From positions 62,001 through 126,000 of the forward strand of contig NZ_RBZV01000006.1 of the NCBI RefSeq assembly GCF_003628145.1: 64,000 nucleotides of DNA. Reading direction: 5' to 3'. The notes under the pieces are model-generated. The model was given only the letters and a program-made list of their open reading frames with translations, was not told where the DNA came from and searched no databases. This DNA is from Trinickia fusca. GTDB lineage: Bacteria > Pseudomonadota > Gammaproteobacteria > Burkholderiales > Burkholderiaceae. This document shows, one piece after another, positions 23,818 to 32,860 of this stretch (position 1 is the stretch's first letter; every line of letters starts with the position of its first letter). Position numbers and translations under genes: made by a program.

Positions 23818-24232
23818 TACATATGACTTCCTCCGCCCCCCTCAGATAGCTCTTCACGCCGCCGACGTTCGGCGCGACTTCACTTGTCGCAGCCTCTGGT
23901 CGACGCTCGGCACGCGCGCGGCTCCAATCGAGTGCGGCAAGCGCCCGCCGCATATTTCGCAGCGCGTTGTAGATATAACGCGGCATGACGCGCCTTCACT
24001 GTCCCTTCTTGCGCCTCTCGTCGGAGTTGACGCTCGCATTAGTGTCGTGCTGGGTGCGCTTCTGATCTTCGAGTAGTCCTGCCATGTCGTCCGCGCACTC
24101 CTCCTCGACAGCAAAAACAGCCGCTTCGCCAATCGATACGCGGCTTCGCCCCCTCAGGCGCCGGCATCTGATTAGCTCGATACCGTTAGCACTGCCAATG
24201 CCTACCATGGGTTGTTAAAAAAGGGGATCAAA
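23818..24232. other. Region right of the prophage with two weak minus-strand ORFs
   Basis: Two overlapping-style minus ORFs lie here. One (23996-24208, 70 codons) ends in a charged tail (NSDERRKKGQ). The other (23807-23986, 59 codons) starts MPRYIYNALRN after AAGGGACAG and its stop falls inside the dif-like site. Neither matches a family I know. They could be remains of a gene interrupted by the phage, or chance ORFs. Confidence 0.3.
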
Positions 24233-25216
24233 TTGTTTAACAACAGTACACCAGTAGGGCCATCGACCAGCTCCAGTTATTCGGAGCATTCGTTCGATGA
24301 TCAAAGTGGTCCGCCATCGTACCTACCGGGTGATCTATCGCGTCAACAATTACCTCGTGATGATCGCCTACCGCAGCCGCGCAGCAGCACGGTACCGGCG
24401 ATGCCTAATTCCGCCTTCGCGCAGACATACCGCAGCGTGAGGTTGAACGGCATCCTGTCACAAAGCGCGATGCAAAACAGGCATATCGGATATGCACCGT
24501 CGAACGATGGCGTAGTTCAGCGCGGCGACGTCGACGTCACCCGAGTGCCGCAAAGTTCTAACCAGGAACAAGCTCTAGCGCATGCTATGTACGCCGTCTC
24601 AGCCCCGCATAACGGCGCGTTTTCGGTCGCACTGGAGCGCGCGGGCCATGGTCCATTGGATATGGAGACACGGCAACAGACGGCAGATGAAATCGAGGGG
24701 GCGCTGTCTGAACAGCAACGCGGACAGCTTCAGGAACTCATGGAATACATGAACATGTCCCGCGATCAGGCCCTTAGTCTTGTCGCGCAATCGAACTCAG
24801 CCCCGGAACTGACCGCGACCGGTCGGCAACAGGCCAGCCAGCGCATGGAAAACACGTTTATGGTGACGGCTTGGGCTGATACACCATCCACGCAAGCGAC
24901 GCCACATGAAACCACGAGGAGTGGCATCGCGCCTTCGCAATTCACTAGTGTCATGGTGCCCGAGCAACATGCCCATGAAGCCGACGCTGTAGACCAGATC
25001 CTTAGCGCCCAGGGCCACCTTGCTGGGCCACGCATGCAGTCGGTGCCTAGCGTCATGGGGATAGAGCCGCATTTTCAGCGAACGAACGGCGACATTCATT
25101 CGGTCACTGGCGTTCCCGCGCCGGACTACCATACGGGTATAGCGCATCAGGCGCTCCAAGGTGCAGTCGACGTGCACCTTGTGAAGACGGAATTTCCGCG
25201 GCCCCACGACGAATAG
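24233..25216 (+). CDS. eCIS cargo-like protein lacking DUF4157 (327 aa)
   Basis: I chose the TTG at 24233 (LFNNSTPVG) because GGGG lies 6 bases upstream; a TTG at 24212 is possible. The first 90 residues are a disordered Ser/Pro/Arg-rich leader. An NDGVVQRGD element follows, like the GGVVQR that comes after the DUF4157 domain in the 456-aa protein. The body is helical (TADEIEGALSEQQRGQLQEL) with a C-terminal GIEPHFQ...DYHTGIAHQALQGA region and no recognised catalytic motif. There is no HEAWH. I read it as a cargo protein or a derivative that lost DUF4157. Function is unknown. Confidence 0.55.
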   Translation: MFNNSTPVGPSTSSSYSEHSFDDQSGPPSYLPGDLSRQQLPRDDRLPQPRSSTVPAMPNSAFAQTYRSVRLNGILSQSAMQNRHIGYAPSNDGVVQRGDVDVTRVPQSSNQEQALAHAMYAVSAPHNGAFSVALERAGHGPLDMETRQQTADEIEGALSEQQRGQLQELMEYMNMSRDQALSLVAQSNSAPELTATGRQQASQRMENTFMVTAWADTPSTQATPHETTRSGIAPSQFTSVMVPEQHAHEADAVDQILSAQGHLAGPRMQSVPSVMGIEPHFQRTNGDIHSVTGVPAPDYHTGIAHQALQGAVDVHLVKTEFPRPHDE

Positions 25217-25394
25217 CCTCACGCTGACGCCACCGCGTTCTCATTCCGAGGAAACGGCGGCACAGAATCGAATGGGACAGTAGTAGATCAACCCGTTGGC
25301 GCGTTCCATGCGCCCTTTCGGTAGCTACTCGCGACGACGCAGCCAAAGATAGAAACTGGTAACGTGCTGGCAACTTGCGAAATTGAGAGATTTC

Positions 25395-26198
25395 ATGCCT
25401 TTCGACAGCCCCCAGCACGGCATCTTGGACGACACACAGATTCAGCATTTCATTAGGAATGGTTTCGTCCGCATCGAACGAGCCTTCCCACGTGATTTGG
25501 CAGAGAAGGCGCGTGCGATTTTGTGGCGGGACACCGGCTGCGATCCGAATAACCAGGCGACTTGGACCGAGCCTGTCATACGGCTTGGTGTATATGGTCA
25601 AGAACCTTTTGTCCAAGCAGCCAACACGCCGGTCCTCCGCGCGGCCTTCGACCAGCTTGTCGGTACAGACCGTTGGCTGCCCTGTACGGCGATAGGGACG
25701 TTCCCGGTTCGATTTCCCTCGCTGCGGGATCCTGGTGACGCCGGCTGGCATGTGGACATGAGCTTCGATTGGGAAAAGCCTGATTTCATGGACTGGCGGG
25801 TTAATGTCAGCTCGAAGGGCCGCGCCCTGTTGATGCTTTTCCTGTTCTCCGACGTAAATGAGCAGGATGCGCCTACTCGCATTCGCGTGGGATCCCATCT
25901 CGATGTCGCACGCATGTTGAAACCGGCCGGCGAGGCGGGCCTGACCACGCGTGAGTTGGTTGCCCAACTGCCGGAAACGGAAAGCCGGACGGAAATACTG
26001 GCCACCGGCGACGCCGGGACGGTCTATCTCTGCCATCCGTTCCTCGTTCACGCGGCGCAGCCACACCGGGGCTCGCAGCCGCGCTTCCTAGCGCAGCCAG
26101 CTCTGATACCACGCGAGCCGTTGAGTCTGGAACACGCGAATGCCGCTTACTCGCCGGTCGAGGCTGCCATTCGGCTCGCGCTAGATTACACGGCATAG
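25395..26198 (+). CDS. PhyH-type Fe(II)/2-oxoglutarate dioxygenase (267 aa)
   Basis: I set the start at MPFDSPQHGILDD (25395), with GAGAGATTTC upstream. The N-terminus DTQIQHFIRNGFVRIERAFP is the usual opening of the phytanoyl-CoA dioxygenase superfamily. The metal ligands are the HxD of GWHVDMS and the distal His in FLVHAAQPHRG, with an Arg nearby (QPRFL) for 2-oxoglutarate. It probably hydroxylates a small molecule, but the substrate cannot be told. It stands alone between the cargo-like genes. Confidence 0.8.
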   Translation: MPFDSPQHGILDDTQIQHFIRNGFVRIERAFPRDLAEKARAILWRDTGCDPNNQATWTEPVIRLGVYGQEPFVQAANTPVLRAAFDQLVGTDRWLPCTAIGTFPVRFPSLRDPGDAGWHVDMSFDWEKPDFMDWRVNVSSKGRALLMLFLFSDVNEQDAPTRIRVGSHLDVARMLKPAGEAGLTTRELVAQLPETESRTEILATGDAGTVYLCHPFLVHAAQPHRGSQPRFLAQPALIPREPLSLEHANAAYSPVEAAIRLALDYTA

Positions 26199-26326
26199 TT
26201 TCATTTTTTTGGATCGACGGCTTGTGCTGCGTCCAGTAGTCGCTGAGCTCCGAGCAAGCTAACGCGTATTTCGGCGGAATGTTGCAGACCAATTACCAGG
26301 CACGACGGCGCTCACGGCATTTGCAA

Positions 26327-26701
26327 TCAATGAGCGCCCGCTGTCAGCTTATGCTCCAACGCCTGAAGATCATCAACGAACCAGATCGCGCTGCCCCGAT
26401 TGGTCTCATACACCAGCGAGCGCAGTGCGTTGCTGCGCATCTGCCAATGACTGATGTCGCCGATGATCGCGAGCTTCAGACCATAGTTGACCAGCTTTTG
26501 CGTAATATTCCCCAGCAAGCGCGTTTCAAGTCGAAAGAAATCGTCGTGTATTGCCTGAACCGGCAAGGCCAGCCACGTTGCTTCATGCTCCCAGGCCGTG
26601 CTAATTAGCGCAATGGCGTCCTCCTCGCACGACAGGATAGTCGCGCTGTCCGAGTAAATAAGCACGCTGTGCTTGCCAATATTCTGACTTCGATAAGCCA
26701 C
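26327..26701 (-). CDS. DUF4180 protein (124 aa)
   Basis: I chose the GTG at 26701 because GGAGG precedes it at normal spacing; a TTG at 26722 also exists. The sequence has the DUF4180 pattern: DAIALISTAWEHEATWLALP, DDFFRLETRLLGNITQKLVNYGLKLAIIGD, then RSLVYETNRGSAIWFVDD. The fold is probably STAS/Rossmann-like; the biological role is unknown. No partner gene is next to it. Confidence 0.8.
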   Translation of the reverse strand: MAYRSQNIGKHSVLIYSDSATILSCEEDAIALISTAWEHEATWLALPVQAIHDDFFRLETRLLGNITQKLVNYGLKLAIIGDISHWQMRSNALRSLVYETNRGSAIWFVDDLQALEHKLTAGAH

Positions 26702-26788
26702 CAACCCTCCTCCATGGATCAAATGTTTGCAGCAAGAATTATCAATTGCTCGGTAATTCTAGCTACTTCGCGTGTCGCGTCTATTTTT

Positions 26789-27070
26789 CGCACGCCCCAC
26801 CAATCCGAGCATGGCCAGCCTTGCGGCCGCTCCGACTCCGACGACAAAGCGTATCTCAGCTTAGCGCACGAACTGATTCATGCGAAACGAATCCTCAAAG
26901 GCGAACTCGCACACGGATCCAAGGCGCTCACACAGATGAACGAACAGCTCGGCTCAGCCGAAAAGAACGAGGAAGAGCGAGCGGTTGGCCTAGGGAAGTA
27001 CAAAAATGCCACCCCATCAGAGAACTCGATTCGGATCGAACAGGGCGAGCAGGTCAGGACCCGTTACTGA
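26789..27070 (+). pseudogene. M91 (NleD/HopH-like) metallopeptidase effector, C-terminal remnant
   Basis: The open frame carries LAHELIHAKR (HExxH zinc motif) and then EERAVGLGKY, SENSIRIEQG and RTRY. That order is characteristic of the M91 family of injected zinc proteases. The N-terminal half of such a domain, and any delivery domain, is missing, and there is no start with a ribosome site. The region upstream belongs to the divergent DUF4180 gene. It looks like the broken end of another cargo gene. Confidence 0.6.
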
Positions 27071-27347
27071 GGTCTTGCGTGCTTCGGTCGCCAGCTGGAT
27101 CACACCAGAAGGCAGCCAGCTGGTTTAGGTGTTGATTGGAGCCCTGCAAGGCTGATAATCGCGGGCGCGTAACACGTGCGCTGGCGCGTGCCCATATATT
27201 TCGCATTCCAAATTATTTACCTCTCTCCCCCGAACCTGGTAATCGCAGCCAGCGTACGCCCACTGTTGACAAAAATTCAGAGTCACATCCACACCGGCCA
27301 CTACAGTGACGGAAAGTCAATGTTTATCGCTGTAGAACGAGGTGGCA

Positions 27348-28091
27348 ATGCTGGCCCTGAGCGACATCGAGGTGGTGCGAGAAGTATCCGAGGCGATGCG
27401 CGCCGGGCAGGTCTTGCTTGCCACACAGCCGGTACGGAGCGTCTTCGACACCGAGCTCGAGCTATACCGCGAATGCCTCGCGCGGCTTTCACGCACAAGC
27501 GGCGAAATCCTCTATCCCGCCAGCTTCATTCCTAGCCTCGAGCGGTTGCAGATGATGCGCGACTTCGACGCTCACGTCGTGTCGCAGGCGATCGAGCAGT
27601 TGCGCCAACACCCCCACCTCTGCCTCGGCGTCAATATTTCCGCTCAAAGCGCGACGATCGACGAGATCTGGGGACCTACGCTCGCGGCACTCGAGCAAGC
27701 GCCGGCCGTTGCGCGCAGGCTCATCGTCGAAATCACCGAGTCGGCACCGATGGAGCGAGGCCGCGGACGCCAGTTTTGTGCCCGGCTCCAACACCTCGGA
27801 TGCCGCATCGCCGTCGACGACTTCGGTGTCGGCTTCGGCGTTCACACCGCCATGGAAATCACGTCCCCCGATATCGTCAAGATCGCGGGCAGTCTCGTGA
27901 CGGAGGCCGGCAAAAGCGCGGGGACGACAGCAAGGCTCGCCCGCATGATCTCGCTCGCGGCAAGCACGGCCAAACACGTCATCGCCGAAGGAGTGGAAAG
28001 CCTCGCCGACCTTCACGTCGTGCAGCAAGCCGGCGCGGGATGGGTACAAGGCTATTACCTCGGCACGGCGGCACTCGAGCAGCGGCAATAA
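27348..28091 (+). CDS. EAL-domain protein (247 aa)
   Basis: I set the start at MLALSDIEVVREV (27348), with GAGG upstream. It is a stand-alone EAL domain without sensor domains. Signature segments are NISAQS, VEITES, DDFGVGF, AEGVES and WVQGYYLG. The eponymous EAL motif reads ECL (YRECLARL), and the KID segment reads KIA. The Glu is kept, so weak cyclic-di-GMP phosphodiesterase activity is possible, but it may be a c-di-GMP-binding or protein-binding variant. Three small genes follow closely and may form an operon. Confidence 0.8.
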   Translation: MLALSDIEVVREVSEAMRAGQVLLATQPVRSVFDTELELYRECLARLSRTSGEILYPASFIPSLERLQMMRDFDAHVVSQAIEQLRQHPHLCLGVNISAQSATIDEIWGPTLAALEQAPAVARRLIVEITESAPMERGRGRQFCARLQHLGCRIAVDDFGVGFGVHTAMEITSPDIVKIAGSLVTEAGKSAGTTARLARMISLAASTAKHVIAEGVESLADLHVVQQAGAGWVQGYYLGTAALEQRQ

Positions 28092-28108
28092 GCCCGCGCA
28101 AGGAGCAG

Positions 28109-28417
28109 ATGGTGGATGCACTCATGGGAACGATCGATCGGCCCGATGCTGCCGGACGATTGAGCGGCGATCCGGCGTCGGTGAAGACGGAGGCCGAACT
28201 GCACAGGCTGCGCACCACGGTTCACACCTTGCTGCAGCGAGGCATCGGAGAGAGCGGAGACGAGTTGGACGAGTTGCAACTCGCGCTGGCCGCCTATGAC
28301 GCCGGCATTGCGCGGCGGTTTTACGGCAGAGATTCGTCCATCGCGCATGGCTTGCGGATGAAGTTCGAGTCGATGCTCAGGGCCGCAGCCGACACGCTCC
28401 ATCGTGGCCCGGAGTGA
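28109..28417 (+). CDS. Small helical protein downstream of EAL gene (102 aa)
   Basis: AAGGAGC precedes the ATG (a GTG at 28112 is better spaced). MVDALMGTIDRPDAAGRL... is mostly helical (TEAELHRLRTTVHTLLQRG and DELDELQLALAAYDAGIARR), with no membrane segment. No family is recognised. It lies 18 bases after the EAL gene and 20 before the next, so it is likely cotranscribed. Confidence 0.65.
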   Translation: MVDALMGTIDRPDAAGRLSGDPASVKTEAELHRLRTTVHTLLQRGIGESGDELDELQLALAAYDAGIARRFYGRDSSIAHGLRMKFESMLRAAADTLHRGPE

Positions 28418-28436
28418 GTTCGAGGAGGGAAAGACC

Positions 28437-28622
28437 ATGTTGCATGATCTCGTCGGTTCTCTGAGAGTCGTCTACGAACAGGCCCGCGACCGCCACGACC
28501 GGCACGCGATGGATGTCGCAGCGCAGGCGATCTCCTATGCCGTGTCCGGCCATCGCGAGCTGGCGCTGGACGCGATCGCCCGCAGCGGTTTGATCATGGA
28601 GAGCACCGATGGACATGCTTGA
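28437..28622 (+). CDS. Small helical protein (61 aa)
   Basis: GAGGAGGGAAAGACC precedes the ATG. MLHDLVGSLRVVYEQARDR... is all-helical and charged. It overlaps the next gene by 14 bases. Function is unknown; with its neighbours it resembles tiny proteins found in phages and mobile elements. Confidence 0.6.
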   Translation: MLHDLVGSLRVVYEQARDRHDRHAMDVAAQAISYAVSGHRELALDAIARSGLIMESTDGHA

Positions 28623-28788
28623 CAAGATGGTCTCATGGGAAGACGGCACGCTTGCCCCGTCGGCGGTCATCGAGATGATGCAGGAACTCATCGATTCCGG
28701 CGAAATCGAGCATCAGTCGGACACCTACCAGTTCATGGCCCGAGCGCTCGTAGATGCCGCATTGTGCCGTCCCAGGCTCGTTCATTGA
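28609..28788 (+). CDS. Small phage-type protein (59 aa)
   Basis: This was found by hand. It starts MDMLDKMVSWEDG and continues VIEMMQELIDSGEIE and FMARALVDAALC. That pattern (short loop, then ELIDSG and a C-terminal helix) is common in small uncharacterised phage proteins of about 60 residues. It overlaps the preceding gene by 14 bases. Role unknown. Confidence 0.6.
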   Translation: MDMLDKMVSWEDGTLAPSAVIEMMQELIDSGEIEHQSDTYQFMARALVDAALCRPRLVH

Positions 28789-28974
28789 CGCTGCGGGCCG
28801 CCCTGCTCGCTCGGCTAGCCGGTACGTGTCCGGATTGTCTTTTTGAGATAAGTCTGATTAGCTACGGCCTGTCCGCGCGCTGGCACTGCGCTGTCGGAAC
28901 GGTCGTGGGTGAGAGCCTTGCAGCAGAACACGTCGCCGCGATTCCATCGCAGTAAGCGACCCCTGAATTACCTC

Positions 28975-30372
28975 ATGAAGAACACCCACATACGTGTCAT
29001 TGCGTTCGTCGCATTGGCCGCCGCGATTCTCGGCGTTTCGCCCTCCTACGCGGAGCGCCTCGGTACACCCGAGGCCACCGTGAGTTACGTCACGAAAGAA
29101 GGCGACACGCTATTGGCGGTCGCGGACCACTACCTGCGCGGCGTCGACGCTTGGCACGCGCTCGCCCGACTCAACAAGCTCGACGCACCGCGCCGCCTGC
29201 CCGCCGGCCTCGTGCTGAAGCTGCCCGCCAGACTGCTGCGGCACGAACTGCTGACGGTGCGCGTGGCCGCTCTCAGCGGACCGGTTGAGCGTTCGTCCGC
29301 AAATGGTCCATTCACGCCGTTACAGCCCGACGCGTCGATCGTCGAGGGCGAGACCGTACGCACGGGGCAAAACGGCTTCGTGACGCTCGAATTTGGCGAC
29401 GGTACGCATACCAGCCTTCCGCCGAACAGCACGATCGAACTCCATACGCTGCGCAAGACGGCGCTGACGGGCGCCACGGAACGCGTAATCGATTTGCAGC
29501 GTGGCGAGGTGGTCAACGGCGTCACGCACGCGACCCGCAAAGACGATCGTTTCGAGATTCACTCGCCTTCCGTCGTCGCCGGCGTGCGCGGCACACATTT
29601 CCGCGTGAACTACGAGCGCTCGGCCACCATGGTCGAAGTGCTCGACGGTACCGTCGCCGTCGACGAGGCTGGCCAGGCAGAGAGCGAAGCGCCGATCGCG
29701 TCGGCGATCCCCTCGTCGGCGCCGTTTTGTCCGATGCCGTCAACGTTGCAGCTCGTGCACGGCGGGTTCGGCAACATCACGCGCGAGTCAGGCAGCGTGG
29801 GCGCGCCGGTGAAGCTGTTACCCCCACCGGAGCTGACGGACCCAGCCAAAATCCAGGACGAAGCGACGGTCGCTTTCGACGTTGCGCCGCTGCCGGCGAG
29901 CCGCGGCTATCGTTTGCAGATCGGCCGCGACGCGGACCTGCTCGACGCGATTCGCGAAGCGCGGGTCGACGGGCCGCACGCGTCGTTCACCGATCTGCCG
30001 GACGGCACTTACTTCCTCCGCATTTCGGCCATCGACGCCGAGGGCCTCGAGGGGATGCCGCGCATAGTCGAGTTCGAGCGCCAGCGTGACGAGTTGACCG
30101 CGACCTCCGCGCGGCGCGAGGGAAGCCGCGACTATGAATTCCAGTGGTCGCTCGCCCACTCGGCCGCCGAGGCTCACTTTCGGTTCGTGCTCGCGCATAC
30201 CGCTGATTTGCGCGACCCGATCGTCGATCGGGTCGACCTTGCGGATCAGCGCATCGCCGTGGAGAACTTGCCGCCAGGCGTCTATTACTGGACGGTCATC
30301 GCCGAGCGCTTCACGGGCGGGCAGCTCCGTGAAATGGCAAGCGGCGTTCGCTCGTTCACGCTCGCCGATTGA
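28975..30372 (+). CDS. Exported LysM-FecR domain protein (465 aa)
   Basis: I set the start at MKNTHIRVIAFVALAAAIL (28975), a signal peptide cleaved after SYA. Residues about 40-90 form a LysM domain (VTKEGDTLLAVADHYL). Residues about 100-235 form a FecR domain (RTGQNGFVTLEFGDGTHTSL and SPSVVAGVRGTHFRV). Two fibronectin-like repeats follow (PDGTYFLRISAIDAEG and PPGVYYWTVIAE). It is a periplasmic, peptidoglycan-linked sensor-type protein. The histidine kinase gene starts 12 bases downstream, so the two probably form one signalling unit. Confidence 0.85.
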   Translation: MKNTHIRVIAFVALAAAILGVSPSYAERLGTPEATVSYVTKEGDTLLAVADHYLRGVDAWHALARLNKLDAPRRLPAGLVLKLPARLLRHELLTVRVAALSGPVERSSANGPFTPLQPDASIVEGETVRTGQNGFVTLEFGDGTHTSLPPNSTIELHTLRKTALTGATERVIDLQRGEVVNGVTHATRKDDRFEIHSPSVVAGVRGTHFRVNYERSATMVEVLDGTVAVDEAGQAESEAPIASAIPSSAPFCPMPSTLQLVHGGFGNITRESGSVGAPVKLLPPPELTDPAKIQDEATVAFDVAPLPASRGYRLQIGRDADLLDAIREARVDGPHASFTDLPDGTYFLRISAIDAEGLEGMPRIVEFERQRDELTATSARREGSRDYEFQWSLAHSAAEAHFRFVLAHTADLRDPIVDRVDLADQRIAVENLPPGVYYWTVIAERFTGGQLREMASGVRSFTLAD

Positions 30373-30384
30373 CGGGGCACCCGC

Positions 30385-32814
30385 ATGAACTTCGACCCAC
30401 GCACGCCGTTCGCCTGGCTCGGGCGCATCTTTCGGTTCAGCCGGCCTGGCGGGCGGCGTTTTTTCACCGAGTGGTTTGCGATAGGCTCCCTCGGGCTCGC
30501 CACGATCCTCATCACCTCGGTCGGTCATTTGGCGACCGGCGCCGGCTGGTTCGTCTACGATCGGCTCCTGCGCCTTCAATCGTGCCCCGTGTCGCCCGAC
30601 ATCGTGATTCTGGAAATCGACAACGAGAGCATCGCGCGGCTCGGGCGCTGGCCCTGGCCGCGCGATGTGCATGCACGACTGATCGGCGCATTGGCGAAAG
30701 CCCGCCCTGCCGCCGTCGTCTACGACGTGCTGTTCACCGAGCCGTCGGAACATGACGCGGCGCTGGCCAAGGCGATGGCCGCCGTGCCGACGTACCTGCC
30801 GGTGCTGCTGTCGCCCGAGGCGCGCGATGGCAGTCGCGTGACGCAAGCGCCGGTCGCGCCCCTCGCGAAAGCGAGCGCCGCGCTCGGCCATATCAATCTC
30901 GAAGTCGACCCCGACGGGATCGTGCGCAGTGTCGCGCTGACCGAGCACGATGGGCAGACGCCCTGGCCCGAACTCGTCGTGCCCGTCTTCGAAGCGATCA
31001 GGCACGGCACGGTCAAGATCGCGCCTCCGCTACAGGGTTCACCCAGTGCTATCGATCCGGCCCGGTCGAGCGACACTGACACACGTGTTCTGATTCCGTT
31101 CAGCAGCCGGTTTTCGGCGTCATACCCGAGAGTATCGTTCGCGCGCGTGTTGAACGGCGAGGTCCCGCCCGAGATGCTGCGCGGCAAGATCGTCTTCATC
31201 GGCGCGACCGCGGCCGGCCTTTACGATCTTTTCGCCACGCCTGCGTCGGGCGAATTGGGGCCGATGCCTGGCGTGCTCGTGCACGCCAATTTGCTCGACA
31301 CGCTGTTGACGGCGCGTGAGATCTATCTGGTCGGCGGGCTTGCGTTGTTTCTTGCCTCGATCTTGCCGTTCGGCGCGATGCTGGCGGGCTTTCTCGTGTT
31401 GTCGCCCCGCCGCTCGTTGCTGCTGACGGGTCTTCTCTGCGTGGCGATGGCGACAATCAGCGCGGCATTACTCCACACCGTACACATCTGGCTGTCGCCG
31501 GTACCGGCGATTGCCGGGATGGTCGTCGTCTACCTGCTCTGGAACTGGCGACGGCTAGAAATGACGATGTCGTACCTGCGCGGCGCGCTGCAACAGCTCG
31601 CCGACGAGCCATGCCTGCTGCCGGAAGCATCGAGCCCGCCGCCGGAATTTGCCGGCGACGTGCTCGAGCAGCACATCGCGCTGATGTCGCGGGCGTCGGA
31701 GCGCGTGAAGGACATGAGGCGCTTCGTCTGGGACAGTTTGAACGGCGTTCCCGAGCCGATTCTCGTATCGGATCGACGCGGCGTCGTGTTGCTCGCGAAT
31801 CAAGCGGCACGCACGCATTTTCTGGCGCTGGGTGCGCCCTCGCCGGACGGCCGAACGCTCTGCTCCGCGCTCAGCGGCCTCGAGCTGGTCAAGACGGTCG
31901 ACGAAACGCCTGGCATCGACGCCTACGCGCGCGCCAACTGGCCTACGTTGCTCGATCCGAGACGTCCTGGCCATGAATCGATACTGGAGTGCGGCGTCGA
32001 AGTGCGCGACCGAAACGAGCGTGATCACCTGCTGCGTTACGCGAAGTGCCGCAATGCGCAGGGCGAGATCACAGGATGGATCGCGGGGCTCGTCAACGTG
32101 ACGGCGCTGCATGCCGCCGAGCGGCAGCGCGAGGAAGCGCTGCGCTGGCTCTCGCACGACATGCGCTCGCCGCAAGCATCGATTCTCGCGCTCGTCGAGG
32201 TCGAGCAGGCGCGGGCCGACTCCGACCGCGTGCGCGATGTGCTCACGCGCGTCGAACGGTATGCGCAGCGCACGCTGAAGCTCTCCGACGATTTCGTGCA
32301 GTTGGCCCGCGCGGAATCGCAAGTCTATGTATTCGAACCAGTGAATTTCCCCGATCTCGTGATCGACGCGAGCGACGAGGTATGGCCTCAAGCGCGAGCG
32401 AAACGGATCGAGTTCGACATGCAGTTCCTCGGCCACGAGCATTGGGTCCGCGTCGATCGGTCTCTGATGACGCGTACGCTCGTCAACATCCTGAACAACG
32501 CGATCAAGTACAGTCCCGCCAATACGCGCGTTGCGTGCACCGTCGAGACGAAGGAGCAGACACCCTCGCGCGTGCAATGCACGATCCGCGACCAGGGCTA
32601 TGGCATTACACCGCAAGCGCAAACCCATCTGTTCGAGCGTTTCCGGCGTTTTCGCACGCCGGCGCAACCCCAGGTGAGCGGTACCGGTCTCGGCATGGCG
32701 TTCGTGCAGACCGTCGTCGCGCGGCACGGTGGCGAGGTGTCGGTCGAGAGTCAGATCGGCAAGGGCACGACGTTGATCGTCTCGCTACCGTTGTCGAGCG
32801 AACCGGCCGCCTGA
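30385..32814 (+). CDS. CHASE2 sensor histidine kinase (809 aa)
   Basis: A membrane segment at about 32-50 is followed by a periplasmic CHASE2 domain (about 60-300, VILEIDNESIARLGRWPWPR), three membrane helices (about 305-390), a PAS-like domain (about 445-570), and a kinase core. The phospho-acceptor is His591 in WLSHDMRSP. The ATPase has an N box (NILNNAIKYSP) and GTGLGMAFVQ. It is cotranscribed with the FecR protein. The nearest response regulator (40593) lies beyond the two-partner secretion genes and is a plausible partner. Confidence 0.88.
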   Translation: MNFDPRTPFAWLGRIFRFSRPGGRRFFTEWFAIGSLGLATILITSVGHLATGAGWFVYDRLLRLQSCPVSPDIVILEIDNESIARLGRWPWPRDVHARLIGALAKARPAAVVYDVLFTEPSEHDAALAKAMAAVPTYLPVLLSPEARDGSRVTQAPVAPLAKASAALGHINLEVDPDGIVRSVALTEHDGQTPWPELVVPVFEAIRHGTVKIAPPLQGSPSAIDPARSSDTDTRVLIPFSSRFSASYPRVSFARVLNGEVPPEMLRGKIVFIGATAAGLYDLFATPASGELGPMPGVLVHANLLDTLLTAREIYLVGGLALFLASILPFGAMLAGFLVLSPRRSLLLTGLLCVAMATISAALLHTVHIWLSPVPAIAGMVVVYLLWNWRRLEMTMSYLRGALQQLADEPCLLPEASSPPPEFAGDVLEQHIALMSRASERVKDMRRFVWDSLNGVPEPILVSDRRGVVLLANQAARTHFLALGAPSPDGRTLCSALSGLELVKTVDETPGIDAYARANWPTLLDPRRPGHESILECGVEVRDRNERDHLLRYAKCRNAQGEITGWIAGLVNVTALHAAERQREEALRWLSHDMRSPQASILALVEVEQARADSDRVRDVLTRVERYAQRTLKLSDDFVQLARAESQVYVFEPVNFPDLVIDASDEVWPQARAKRIEFDMQFLGHEHWVRVDRSLMTRTLVNILNNAIKYSPANTRVACTVETKEQTPSRVQCTIRDQGYGITPQAQTHLFERFRRFRTPAQPQVSGTGLGMAFVQTVVARHGGEVSVESQIGKGTTLIVSLPLSSEPAA

Positions 32815-32860
32815 AATCTCGGACATCGCCAAGGCCGGAAAAACCAGAGAAAGGAGGACC

